Shown in pieces: positions 7,499 through 15,514 of a stretch of DNA of 64,000 bases. Positions within the stretch are counted from its first letter, which is position 1, and each line of letters starts with the position of its first letter. The notes under the pieces are model-generated. The model was not told the DNA's origin, searched no databases, and saw only the letters and a program-made list of their open reading frames with translations. The stretch comes from Collinsella sp. (lineage in GTDB: Bacteria; Actinomycetota; Coriobacteriia; Coriobacteriales; Coriobacteriaceae). A program made the position numbers and the translations under genes. The stretch lies in the NCBI GenBank assembly GCA_019414565.1, contig DXLU01000006.1, forward strand, positions 27,884-91,883, written 5' to 3'.

Positions 7499-7816
7499 GC
7501 GACTCCTTTCAAAAAGTAAATAGGGCCTTAAATGGTATCGATGTTGGACGCGGGCTGCCGGCGTCCGCCGTGAATCGGCCTCGGCCCCGCGGCCGGGTGG
7601 CACCTCCGCTACGCCGCGTCAAGGGGGCCCATGAGACCCCGCACAAACCTCCGCTCCGCTCCGGTTGGTGGAGGTCGTCATGGACCTCCCTTGACCCGCC
7701 TTCACTCCGGTGCGGCTTTGCAGGGAGCAAAGCCGACGACGACGCGCGGCGTCGCCATTCGGCTTTGCCCGCAGGGGCGAGATGTTGAGGGCCACGTGCC
7801 CGGAACGGAGGAAGAC
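7499..7816. other. 318-bp gene-free segment with inverted repeats; candidate oriT or control region
   Basis: No convincing gene is present. CGGCTTTGC (7713-7721) pairs with GCAAAGCCG (7727-7735), and a third copy of CGGCTTTGC lies near 7762. The blocks around 7618-7640 and 7670-7700 are imperfect inverse copies of each other (GTCAAGGG-GG-CCATGA). This is the largest structured gap in the element, and the element must carry an origin of transfer for its relaxase, so this is a candidate. No nick site can be assigned. Confidence 0.35.
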
Positions 7817-8116
7817 ATGCAGCAGCTGATGACCGTGGAAATCGCCAAGACGGTGCCGGGGCTCTATGGGCAGGACGGGGCGGAGGACCCCACGGTCTAC
7901 GCCCACTACTTCTCGTGCGTGAACGGATGGGACTGGTGGCTGCTCGAGTTCGACGGCACGGACGAGGCGTTCGGCCTCGTCGAGGGCTACGACGACGAGC
8001 TCGGCTACTTCAGCATCAAGGAGATGGCCGAGCTGAACCGCCAGATGGGGTTCGCCGCCGTCGAGCGCGACGAGCACTTCTCCCCGAAGCCGCTCAGCGC
8101 CGTCAGGAGGAGGTAG
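7817..8116 (+). CDS. DUF2958 domain protein
   Basis: The 99-residue protein matches the DUF2958 pattern: an N-terminal LMTVEIAKTVPGLYGQDG, then DPTVYAHYFSC, DWWLLEFDG, FGLVEGYDDELGYFS and a C-terminal VERDEHFSPKPL. This family is typical of conjugative and mobilizable elements and has no established function. GGAGG at 7807-7811 sets ATG 7817 as the start. The next gene starts 4 bp after its stop, so the two are one operon. Confidence 0.8.
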   Translation: MQQLMTVEIAKTVPGLYGQDGAEDPTVYAHYFSCVNGWDWWLLEFDGTDEAFGLVEGYDDELGYFSIKEMAELNRQMGFAAVERDEHFSPKPLSAVRRR

Positions 8117-8120
8117 CCGC

Positions 8121-8717
8121 ATGGTCACGGTCGAGTTCGACTCCATGGGCGAGGCGGTCCGCCTCGCCCTCGTGGCCGGGGAGTACGTGGGCGGCGGCCT
8201 GGCCGTCCTCCTCCTCGACGCCACGGACCCGCGTTCCGAGGGCTACATGGCCGGGTGGGGCGTGCTCACGGCGAACGTGCCGTCGGCGGCCGAGTGGTGC
8301 CGCGGGCACGGCAACATCGCCATCGACGCCGCGGTCCCCGCGGCGCTCATCGAGGCGCTCGAGGCCGCCGGCTTGCTTCGCATGGCCGTCCGCTCGGTGG
8401 CGTCCGGGATGGCCCGCTACCCGCTGGCCACGGTCGCCGGGCACGCCCTCGACGGCATGGGCGGCCTGAGCGAGACCCTCGAGGAGGCTCTCGGCTCGAC
8501 GGTCGTCGTCGAGTACGAGTCGGGCGGCGACGGCGGCGCGTTCGAGGTGGGGACCGCACCGGCGGGCTCGGCCGCGCTCGAGCGCCTCATCGCCGCCGCG
8601 AGGTCCGAGGCCGACGCGTCGGCAGCCGCCGGCGGATGGGCTGCCGTCCGGGTCGGTTTCGGGGACGCCGAGACCATCGACTGCGAGACGGGCCGGACGG
8701 TTTACGTCGCGGGGTGA
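8121..8717 (+). CDS. DUF4313-like element protein with C-terminal extension
   Basis: The N-terminal ~95 residues of this 198-residue protein follow the DUF4313 pattern: a LALVAGEYVGGGLAVLLL segment, a LTANVPSAAEW segment, and a closing SGMARYPLATV. The remaining ~100 residues (a VVVEYESGGDGGAFEV stretch and an acidic/Ala-rich tail) are not part of that domain and are unfamiliar. Such proteins accompany DUF2958 genes in mobile elements. Function is unknown. The assignment is by motif resemblance only. Confidence 0.55.
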   Translation: MVTVEFDSMGEAVRLALVAGEYVGGGLAVLLLDATDPRSEGYMAGWGVLTANVPSAAEWCRGHGNIAIDAAVPAALIEALEAAGLLRMAVRSVASGMARYPLATVAGHALDGMGGLSETLEEALGSTVVVEYESGGDGGAFEVGTAPAGSAALERLIAAARSEADASAAAGGWAAVRVGFGDAETIDCETGRTVYVAG

Positions 8718-9073
8718 AATGGGAGGAGGGCGCGGGCGCGGTCCGGATGGGCCGCGCTTTTCCTTTCCCGGGGATGCGGAACTCCCACCGTCCAAGTGCC
8801 TTGGACGGTGGGAGCTGGATACGACGATATACTGCGCGTGCAACGGGGACACGCGCCTCCTTTTCGGTTGACTCCACCAGTTCGTACAGAGACTTTTCGA
8901 TTTCCCGCTTTGATTTGGAGGTCTGTAATTCCATATTTCTGGAATACGGCACGAGGCTGAGCTTCGAAATCGCGTCTTGCGTCGGTAGATTGTTCCGCGT
9001 CCGCGACCAGTTTTTCAAGGGTGCTAAGCTGGGACTGTATTGAGAGTTCGTTTAGGTGGTTCACATTGTCCAT
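8702..9073 (-). CDS. Candidate small precursor peptide, divergent from the SdpI-like gene
   Basis: The frame from ATG 9073 encodes a helical, acidic leader-like segment (LSTLEKLVADAEQST, then RRDFEAQPRAVFQKYGI) followed by KAGNRK, a Gly-Gly pair (RKGGACPRC) and a Ser/Thr/Pro/Cys-containing tail. The FEAQPRAVFQKYGI part resembles leader peptides of the nitrile-hydratase/Nif11 type used for ribosomal peptides. There is no adjacent modification enzyme. The C-terminal 30 codons run through the 8782 hairpin and may not be real. A second overlapping minus-strand frame starting near 8935 is an alternative. Confidence is low; the reason to list it is its position beside an immunity-type gene in unusually AT-rich DNA. 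Confidence 0.3.
   Translation of the reverse strand: MDNVNHLNELSIQSQLSTLEKLVADAEQSTDARRDFEAQPRAVFQKYGITDLQIKAGNRKVSVRTGGVNRKGGACPRCTRSISSYPAPTVQGTWTVGVPHPRERKSAAHPDRARALLPFHPAT
8782..8814. terminator. 15-bp perfect hairpin after the DUF4313-like gene
   Basis: CTCCCACCGTCCAAG (8782-8796) and CTTGGACGGTGGGAG (8800-8814) are exact complements around a 3-nt loop. No T tract follows on either strand. It may terminate the rightward operon or stop leftward transcription from the candidate peptide gene. Confidence 0.5.
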
Positions 9074-9140
9074 AGCGGTGACCACCAATGTTGAATAGCT
9101 GTCTTGAAAGACTGTGTATTTATACTTGATTTAAGGCGGA

Positions 9141-9800
9141 GTGGAATGTGAGCGCGCAAGGAGATGCGGAATCGATGAGAGCCTCAAAAAAATTACCGCA
9201 GTGTTATCATCCTTCATCCTCTCTATTCTTCCATTTCTGATTCTATGGGCGGCTTGGTCAGTCCTCCCTGATACAATTCCCGCTCATTGGAGTGGGGGTG
9301 TGGTTGATCGATGGGGTAATAAGCTTGAATTGCTGGTTGTTCCGCTGTTTTCTCTGATTGGTTCTATTGCAATTTCTGTGTACCTTATTGTTTCCACGCG
9401 GCGAAGAGAGTTCGCGGATTTCTCTGTTCGAATGCGACGGGACTTTGTTGCGTGCTATATTTCTAGCCTTCTTTTATCGACAACCTGCTCAGTGATAATT
9501 GTCGTTTGGGTTCAGTTGATTCTTGCGCAAAACACTGCGGTTGATGGGGGACTTGGACTATCGATCCTGTATTCCCTTCCCGGGCTATATGTGATCTTGT
9601 GCGCCTTGCCGCCTTTTTATGCGAGCAGCGAGAGCAAAAAGGCAGAGCGCCTGATAACAGTTCTTATTGGCGGCGCGGAGATTGTTCTTTGTGGAATAGT
9701 GCTTGAAGGTTCGGCTGCCTCTTATGCGATGATTGGACTGATGATTCTGTTCTGTGCGTTTGAGATTGTGTCACAGGTAAGGGATAGCCGGTCCTTATGA
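9141..9800 (+). CDS. SdpI-like DUF1648 membrane protein, possible immunity protein
   Basis: The 219-residue protein has about six hydrophobic segments. Near its N-terminus it has the DUF1648 signature LPDTIPAHWSGGVVDRWGNK, found in SdpI, the Bacillus immunity protein against the SdpC toxin. It starts with GTG at 9141; an AAGG lies 4 bp upstream, but the ribosome site is weak. Base composition is clearly more AT-rich than the flanking element genes, a sign of separate acquisition. The divergent candidate peptide gene (8702-9073) suggests a bacteriocin/immunity pair, which is an inference. Confidence 0.65.
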   Translation: MECERARRCGIDESLKKITAVLSSFILSILPFLILWAAWSVLPDTIPAHWSGGVVDRWGNKLELLVVPLFSLIGSIAISVYLIVSTRRREFADFSVRMRRDFVACYISSLLLSTTCSVIIVVWVQLILAQNTAVDGGLGLSILYSLPGLYVILCALPPFYASSESKKAERLITVLIGGAEIVLCGIVLEGSAASYAMIGLMILFCAFEIVSQVRDSRSL

Positions 9801-9902
9801 GCAGGATAAGGGCGCACTACGGGCGCCCGGGATTTTGCGGCGCAACTCGGCGTGCCGAGTTCGTTTCCGCTGGTAGCGTGGAAAGATAAACCGAAAGACC
9901 GC

Positions 9903-9955
9903 CACGGCCCGCCGTCATACGCGCCTCGCGCGCCGTATGACGGCGGGCCGTTTTC
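9903..9955 (+). terminator. Strong terminator after the SdpI-like gene
   Basis: An 18-bp perfect stem (9904-9921 with 9934-9951; core ACGGCCCGCCGTCATACG) is followed by TTTT. It also lies just beyond the convergent coupling-protein stop. A partial copy (GGGCCGTATGACG) recurs at 9963-9975. Confidence 0.88.
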
Positions 9956-9977
9956 GCAGGCAGGGCCGTATGACGCA

Positions 9978-11936
9978 TCAGAACCCGTCGGGCGCGGCGG
10001 ATACCTTGCGCTTCCTGCCGCCGGACGGCGACCCCTTGGGCTTTTTCGGCTTCTCCGGGATGCGCCACACCGGTGCCGGGGAGGTGTTCCGGACATCCCC
10101 CTCGAGCGCCCGCGCGAGCAGCGCGCCCTCGGCCTCCGGCGACGTCATGCCGAGCAGCGGTCCCAGGAACGTCTCGGTGATGTCGCGGCTGGCGAGTGCC
10201 ATCGGGCCCTCCGCGTCGATCACGAGCGCGCCGTTCTCGCGCGCGCTCCAGGCCATGAGCTCTGACGGGGTGATCAGCGGCCGGCGCGCCACGGAGAACG
10301 ACTTGCCGGACGAGGAGCTCTGCGTCCCCTTGGTGGAGCTCTGCCCGGTCGTCTTGACGCTGTAGTCGCCGAGACGCTTGCTGATCTCCTCCGCCTCGCC
10401 GACGGACTCCACCGAGAGGACGACCTGGGTGCCGAGCAGCGCCAGCAGCGCGTCCGACTCCGCCCTGGAGTAACCGCATCGCGCCTCGAGCAGATGGGTG
10501 TTCTGGAGCACGAAGACGACGTGCAGCCCGATGCTGCGGACCTCCGCGAGGTCGCCGAGGAGGCGGGGGATCTTGGGGATCCCGGACCCCTCGTCGATGG
10601 CGAGCAGGGTCTCCGCTGGCAGCCTGCCGCCGGACAGGCGCGCGATCTCGCGCAGTGCCGACAGCGCCTGGGAGAAGATGCACGAGACGAGCGCGCCGCG
10701 GTCGCCGCGGTCCGTCGCGCTGGCGATGTAGAGGATGGTGGGCTTGCGCCCGACCGATGCGAGGTCGACCTCGCCGTCCCAGAGCATGCGGCTGACGTCG
10801 TCGTCGCAGAAGGACATGAGGTAGTTGCGCGCGGTGGAGACGAGGGCCTCGCCCCCGCCGCCGTTCGACGAGGCGACGAGGAGGAACTGGCGCGCCGGGT
10901 TTCCCGCCGGCAGGTCCGCGGCGAGCTCCTCCAGCGACTTTACCGCGCTCTTCCCGTCGCGGGGCTCCAGGAGCGCGAGCACGGTCGATAGGTTTCGGGC
11001 GCTGTCAGGGATCCGCCCGTCCGTTATCGCGAGCAGGCAGAGGCCGGTTAGCAGGTTGCGGCTGGCGTCCGTGAAGAACCTCTGGCCGGAGGAGAAGGCG
11101 TCGGGCACGATGGCCGCCGACAGCTCGCGGAGCTCGGCCACGGCACCTGCGACGCCCTCGGTCCCGAGTGCCGCGATGGCGCGGTCGAGGGGGTTGAACC
11201 TCGCCGACTTGACGGGCTCGTCGAGCCGGATGGCGACGACCTCCATCCCGGCCCTCCTGGCGAGCGGCTCGGTCCATGCGCGAATCTCGGACTTCGGGTC
11301 GTGGACGATGACGGACGTCGGGATCCCGTGGGCGTTGCGGTCGATCGCCGCGACGATCGAGGGTGCCGTCGCGCGTCTGCTTTTGCCCGCGCCGCTGCCC
11401 GCCCTTATGAGGCAGTGGACGGCGGGGACCATCGCGATCCCACCGCCGATGCAGCCGGCCGCCACGAGCCCCTTCGCGGCGGCCTTCCCGTCCCAGGGAG
11501 GGCAGCGCCTCGAGACCCTGGAGGGCCTCGACTCGAGCCAGGCGTCCCCGTGCGTGCGCGTGGGCGCGCGGTCGCCGGCGAACGTCCCGTCGTGGAGTCT
11601 CGCCCACGAGCGGCCCCAAGAAACGAATCCGAGCGCGAGGACGGAGGCCGCGACGAGGGCGAGCGCCGCGAGCATCTCTCCTATCTCGCCCGACGCCGCC
11701 GCGTCGGCGGCCGCCTCGAGGGGGCCGCGGAAGACGTAGGCGGGCTCGGGGCCCGGGTCGGCCGTGGGCAGCCGCAGCAGGACGGAGAGGCCCGAGATGA
11801 GGGATAGGGTCCACCACCTGGCGTAGTCCCAGGCGCCGGCGGTCGCGGTGCAGGCTATGACGGCGGCGACGCCGTGGGCCGCGAGCGTGCCGGCGAGTTC
11901 CCTTTTCATGTCGCGGTTGAAGGATTTCGGTTTCAT
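9978..11936 (-). CDS. Type IV coupling protein (TraG/VirD4 family)
   Basis: This 652-residue ATPase would deliver the relaxase-DNA complex to a type IV secretion channel. Two N-terminal membrane segments (~20-45 and ~88-107) precede the Walker A motif GSGAGKS (~180-186). Walker B is LLAIDEGSG, followed by the conserved region ending HVVFVLQN. The C-terminus is basic and Ser/Gly-rich. The start ATG 11936 overlaps the relaxase stop by 4 bp (ATGA), so translation is coupled. It is the only type IV component in the element, implying use of another element's mating channel. Confidence 0.9.
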   Translation of the reverse strand: MKPKSFNRDMKRELAGTLAAHGVAAVIACTATAGAWDYARWWTLSLISGLSVLLRLPTADPGPEPAYVFRGPLEAAADAAASGEIGEMLAALALVAASVLALGFVSWGRSWARLHDGTFAGDRAPTRTHGDAWLESRPSRVSRRCPPWDGKAAAKGLVAAGCIGGGIAMVPAVHCLIRAGSGAGKSRRATAPSIVAAIDRNAHGIPTSVIVHDPKSEIRAWTEPLARRAGMEVVAIRLDEPVKSARFNPLDRAIAALGTEGVAGAVAELRELSAAIVPDAFSSGQRFFTDASRNLLTGLCLLAITDGRIPDSARNLSTVLALLEPRDGKSAVKSLEELAADLPAGNPARQFLLVASSNGGGGEALVSTARNYLMSFCDDDVSRMLWDGEVDLASVGRKPTILYIASATDRGDRGALVSCIFSQALSALREIARLSGGRLPAETLLAIDEGSGIPKIPRLLGDLAEVRSIGLHVVFVLQNTHLLEARCGYSRAESDALLALLGTQVVLSVESVGEAEEISKRLGDYSVKTTGQSSTKGTQSSSSGKSFSVARRPLITPSELMAWSARENGALVIDAEGPMALASRDITETFLGPLLGMTSPEAEGALLARALEGDVRNTSPAPVWRIPEKPKKPKGSPSGGRKRKVSAAPDGF

Positions 11937-13288
11937 CTCGTGATCGTCCTCTCTATCCTGTTCGCTATCTTCACTGCGGGGACGTTCGCCGGCCTGGCGC
12001 CGCCGGAGGCGAGGATCCTCAGGGTCGCGGCGATGAGCCGCAGCGCCCTCTCGCCGGCCTCGTCCCCCATGTCGCGCCCGCCGGCGTCCCGCGTGGTCTC
12101 CCTGGCGACCAGTGCCGCCATCGCGGCTGCCCGCCCGAGGGCCGGACCGGGCGACGGCGCATGCCTGAAGGCCCGGTCTGCCGTGGGGCACCCCCTGAGG
12201 TCTGCCGGCTCGAGGTCCCGTCCGTGTGCGACCTTTCGCGCGAGCCTTTCGAGGCGCGCCTTCGGGATGCAGGAACGGGCCTCGGTGGTGAGTCCGGCCT
12301 CCCGCCGCCTCTCCGTCGCGGGGCCGGTTTGGGGCGCGGCGCGTCGTGTCGGCACCTCCTCGTGAGCCGGCGTCCTGTCTGGGGCTATGACCCGCAGCGC
12401 CGCGTTCTCGCACCGGAGGCCGAGGTCGGCGGCCGCCTTGCGGACGTAGACATCCCGCGACTCACCGGTCAGGCACTTGAGGTCGGCGCACCTCTCGACC
12501 GCCTTTTTGTGGCGCTCCAGTGCGCCGGCGAGTGCGGGGGAGTCGGACGCCGCCTGGCCGAGGGCCTCCCTCAACGCGGCGGAGGCCTCCGGGTGGAAAC
12601 GCCTGAGGTGGGCGGCCTCGATCCTTCCGTCCGGCGGCAGCTCGATATCGAAACGGTTCCGGTCGATGCGGGCGACGGCGTCCAGCGCGGTCTCCCTCGC
12701 GAGGTCGCGCTCGATGTAGGCCTCCCGCAGCAGCGGCGCCATGGCCTTTGAGGAGATTTCGAGCCGCGCCGTCTCCATCTTCCCCCTGGGCAGCAGGGAG
12801 TCCCAGTCGCCCTCGAGGTCGACCGTGAGGATGTGGACGTGGTGGCTCGTGCCGTTGATGTGCATCGCCGCGTAGAACTCCACGCGGCTCTCGGGCACGC
12901 CGGTCATCTCGGAGAAGAGCCTCGGCCACTCGGAGCGCACCAGGGCCTGCCAGGCGTCCAGGCGGTCGAGGCCGGCCCCGGGGGCGATGTCGTTCGGGAC
13001 CGTGACGACGGTGGTGAGCACCGCGCCGCCGTTTTGGGCGATGGTGCGCCTGGCCTCCGCCACGGGGACCGGGCCGTCCGCGCCCCAGAGGCCGCCGGTC
13101 GAGCCGGTCCTGTTCGCGGCGTAGGCGGCCAGGCCGTCCACGCCGAGCCTCCTGCCGTCCGCCTCGCTGACCTCGATGACGACGCCGCGGCGGGTGCCGG
13201 CGTATGCCGCCAGACCCGCGGCGGCCGCCCTTGCTGACGCCCCCGCGTGGACGACGGAGTGGTTGACGATGACGGGCGGGCTAGCCAT
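11933..13288 (-). CDS. MOBP-type relaxase (MobP3-like)
   Basis: The 451-residue protein has the relaxase metal site MHINGTSHHVHI (H144, H149, H150/H152) in motif III. Two N-terminal Tyr-containing segments (AYAGTRRGVV and AYAANRTGSTGGLWG) resemble the YIAxRPxxExxGxHGLF region of MobP3 relaxases and hold the candidate nicking Tyr. The C-terminal half is Arg/Ala-rich. It overlaps the upstream RHH gene by 8 bp and the downstream coupling-protein gene by 4 bp, forming one transfer operon. The exact Mob subfamily is inferred from motif resemblance. Confidence 0.85.
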   Translation of the reverse strand: MASPPVIVNHSVVHAGASARAAAAGLAAYAGTRRGVVIEVSEADGRRLGVDGLAAYAANRTGSTGGLWGADGPVPVAEARRTIAQNGGAVLTTVVTVPNDIAPGAGLDRLDAWQALVRSEWPRLFSEMTGVPESRVEFYAAMHINGTSHHVHILTVDLEGDWDSLLPRGKMETARLEISSKAMAPLLREAYIERDLARETALDAVARIDRNRFDIELPPDGRIEAAHLRRFHPEASAALREALGQAASDSPALAGALERHKKAVERCADLKCLTGESRDVYVRKAAADLGLRCENAALRVIAPDRTPAHEEVPTRRAAPQTGPATERRREAGLTTEARSCIPKARLERLARKVAHGRDLEPADLRGCPTADRAFRHAPSPGPALGRAAAMAALVARETTRDAGGRDMGDEAGERALRLIAATLRILASGGARPANVPAVKIANRIERTITR

Positions 13289-13739
13289 CGGCGCGCTCGC
13301 GCGCGTGGAGCTTCACCTCGTCGATGCGGCCGAGGCCGGCACGGCTGAGCTCGCCGGCCTGCGCGAGGTAGTTCTTCCAGATGTCCGCGACGGGGACGTC
13401 GTCGAGCGAGGCGTAGGAGGCCTTGAGGACGTCGGCCGACATGAGGCCCGCCATGATGGCGGCGGTCATGGGGCGCGAGAGGACCGCGGCGATGCGGTCC
13501 TCGGTGGCGTCGAGCTTGCGCTCGATGTCGAGTGCGGCGACGTCCATCCGCGCGTCGACGACGCCGCGGATGAAATCCGCGACCTCGTTGCCGTAGAGGT
13601 CGAGCTCCTCCGCGGCGAGTGCCGAGCGCAGGAGCGAGCGGATCTCGTCGCTGACGCTGGAGTTGTCGAGCTCCGCCCGCGTCTTGAGGGCGGTGTAGAG
13701 CTTGTGGTCGATTTTTACGCTGACATTTCTCGTTGTCAT
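13281..13739 (-). CDS. Ribbon-helix-helix relaxosome accessory protein
   Basis: This 152-residue protein begins TTRNVSVKIDHKLYTALK and continues with NSSVSDEIRSLLRS, a typical ribbon-helix-helix DNA-binding domain. A mostly helical C-terminal domain follows. It heads the operon with relaxase and coupling protein, matching MobC/TraY-like accessory factors that bind oriT and may autoregulate. The start ATG 13739 has GGAGAAGG upstream. A terminator directly upstream isolates this operon from the next gene. Confidence 0.75.
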   Translation of the reverse strand: MTTRNVSVKIDHKLYTALKTRAELDNSSVSDEIRSLLRSALAAEELDLYGNEVADFIRGVVDARMDVAALDIERKLDATEDRIAAVLSRPMTAAIMAGLMSADVLKASYASLDDVPVADIWKNYLAQAGELSRAGLGRIDEVKLHARERADG

Positions 13740-13754
13740 TTTTCCTTCTCCGTT

Positions 13755-13787
13755 AAAGAAAAGGCCGCCGCCTGTGTAGGCGGCGGC
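13755..13787 (-). terminator. Terminator between gene 13798 and the transfer operon
   Basis: GCCGCCGCCT (13764-13773) pairs with AGGCGGCGGC (13778-13787). Read leftward it is followed by CTTTTCTTT, so it ends leftward transcription from the gene at 13798-14280. Confidence 0.8.
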
Positions 13788-13797
13788 GCGTGGCGGA

Positions 13798-14280
13798 TTA
13801 GTCGTCAATGTTTTCGATAGTCTGGTAGGTGAAGGTGTTGTTTGGGATAATTTTGAGGAAGCGGGCCGGGATTGCGGCGAAGATCCCGAGTTCCTGCCCC
13901 ATGTCTTCAAGGCGACGCATATAACGATCGCAGAAGGTGTCATGCGCCTCACCGTAGCCGTCGACGATATAGGAACGTGCCGCGACCTTGATGAGTTCAT
14001 CGTCGGGGATGCCGTAGAGCTCGTCAATGTCAGCGAGATACTCGATGGGGTCAAGCGGGCGTTCGGTCTGGCTAAAGACGATATAGGCCTGCGGAAGCCC
14101 ATCGATTTTGTTCTTGAAGCGCAGAACCCAAGCGCTCTTTGCGGTCGCGATAGAGTCGAGGTTGAGGAAACGGGGGTCGTCGGCGGCACGGTAGGTGTAA
14201 CGGCGGTTAGCGATATCGAAAACAAGAGGAAGGCCGTAGCCCTTCTGGACGATCTTGTTGCTGCTCTTGATGGTGCTCAT
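13798..14280 (-). CDS. Conserved-looking element protein of unknown function (160 aa)
   Basis: I do not recognise a domain. The protein is mixed alpha/beta, with RYTYRAADDPRFLNLDSIA, then SAWVLRFKNKIDGLPQAYIV and a C-terminal hydrophobic/aromatic portion. It has a strong ribosome site (AAGGAG) before ATG 14280. It lies 48 bp downstream of the DnaB-like gene, suggesting it is the last gene of the replication operon. A replication or initiator-loader role is a guess from position only. Confidence 0.6.
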   Translation of the reverse strand: MSTIKSSNKIVQKGYGLPLVFDIANRRYTYRAADDPRFLNLDSIATAKSAWVLRFKNKIDGLPQAYIVFSQTERPLDPIEYLADIDELYGIPDDELIKVAARSYIVDGYGEAHDTFCDRYMRRLEDMGQELGIFAAIPARFLKIIPNNTFTYQTIENIDD

Positions 14281-14328
14281 GTGATACTCCTTGGGGTTGA
14301 GCGGGGCGCATTTGCGCCCCGCAGATTG

Positions 14329-15195
14329 CTATTCGGTGGCGGCGAAATGGTGGTACGCAGGCCAGTACGTCAGGTCGACGCGGCCGCCCGCGGCGCCGTT
14401 GCGGTTCTTTTTGATGTCGACATGGAGATCGCGGCTGCCGTTCTCGGCATCCTCGCGGTCGGTCATGATCGAGAGGATGATGTCCGCGTCGAACTCGAGC
14501 TTGGCGGTGCCACGGAAGCTGCCGTCTTTGCCGGTGATGGCGACGGCGATGACGGGGGTGCGCTCGTGATGCGCCATCTGTGCGAGGCCGAAGGACACGC
14601 GGTCGAGGATATCCGTCGTCGAGAATGCCGGTGTGGACACGGTAACGAGCTGGGCGTAGTCGACAATCACCGCCGGCGGGATGCCATCGCGGATGGCGAT
14701 GGCGTGCACTGCCTCGGTGAGGCACTCGATGCTGTGGCCGCGCACGTCGTCCATCGTGAGATCGTCAACGATGATGAGGTTGTCTGAGATGGCGCGGACG
14801 GCCGCGACAGTGTCATCGACGACCTCACGCTTGCTCTCGTCGGCGAAGTCGGCCTCGGTGAGCGGTGTGCCACCGGGGATGAGACATGACGCGGCAGGAA
14901 GGATGCGACGGACGCAGGCCGCGCGGGCGATCTCGTAGCTGGCGATCACCACGTGACGGTGACGCGCCATGGAGAGGCCCATGTTCAAGATCAGGTCCGT
15001 CTTGCCGCCGCCGGCGACGCCGGTGAGGAGCACGAGCTCCTCACCGAGTCCGTTGAGCTCGGCGCTGAGCGGAGCGGGCTCGAAGGTAACGCGGCCGTCG
15101 GTACCAATGAAGACGGCATCGAGGCAGTCGAGCAGGGGACGGATGCCGCCGCGGAAGGCCGGGGGCACGGCGGGGGGATGGTTGGGGCTAGGCAT
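14329..15195 (-). CDS. DnaB-like RecA-fold helicase/ATPase
   Basis: The 288-residue protein has Walker A GVAGGGKTD (~59-67), Walker B VIVDYAQLV, and the C-terminal VDIKKNRNGAAGG, which mirrors the KNRxGPxG arginine-finger region of DnaB. It lacks the N-terminal DnaB domain (DnaB is usually ~450 residues), so it is a minimal hexameric-helicase core. It most likely supports replication of the excised element. Its start overlaps the upstream HTH gene by 8 bp. Confidence 0.78.
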   Translation of the reverse strand: MPSPNHPPAVPPAFRGGIRPLLDCLDAVFIGTDGRVTFEPAPLSAELNGLGEELVLLTGVAGGGKTDLILNMGLSMARHRHVVIASYEIARAACVRRILPAASCLIPGGTPLTEADFADESKREVVDDTVAAVRAISDNLIIVDDLTMDDVRGHSIECLTEAVHAIAIRDGIPPAVIVDYAQLVTVSTPAFSTTDILDRVSFGLAQMAHHERTPVIAVAITGKDGSFRGTAKLEFDADIILSIMTDREDAENGSRDLHVDIKKNRNGAAGGRVDLTYWPAYHHFAATE

Positions 15196-15397
15196 CGTGG
15201 CTCTCCTTGTCGTTAATCGAGTTGACGTAAGCGATGAAGCTGGGCGCGTACACGCGGATATGGCGCATGGCCTTGATGCACGCGCCGGAGGCGTGCATCA
15301 ACTTGTAAGCCGTAGGGCGGCTGACGCCCAGCTCCGCCATGACGCGATCGGTCGACCAATAAAGCGGGCCGTCACGATGGGCGACTTGATTGACCAT
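15188..15397 (-). CDS. Small HTH protein, probable excisionase/AlpA-like
   Basis: This 69-residue protein carries a single winged-helix-like HTH: WSTDRVMAELGVSRPTAYKL followed by basic residues and RVYAPSFIAYV. The size and fold fit recombination directionality factors and AlpA-type regulators. It has a good ribosome site (AAGGGAG), is translationally coupled to the DnaB-like gene, and faces away from the cargo gene at 15515. It could also be a repressor. Confidence 0.65.
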   Translation of the reverse strand: MVNQVAHRDGPLYWSTDRVMAELGVSRPTAYKLMHASGACIKAMRHIRVYAPSFIAYVNSINDKESHDA

Positions 15398-15514
15398 GGC
15401 AGCTCCCTTCTATTCGTGGGTATAAGTGCTGTGCTCGAGCTGACTGTAGTTTCCCGTGATTGCTTCAGCGAAAAGAGGGGGTAACTCCGCGGACAACGTG
15501 ATTGGATTATCTTT

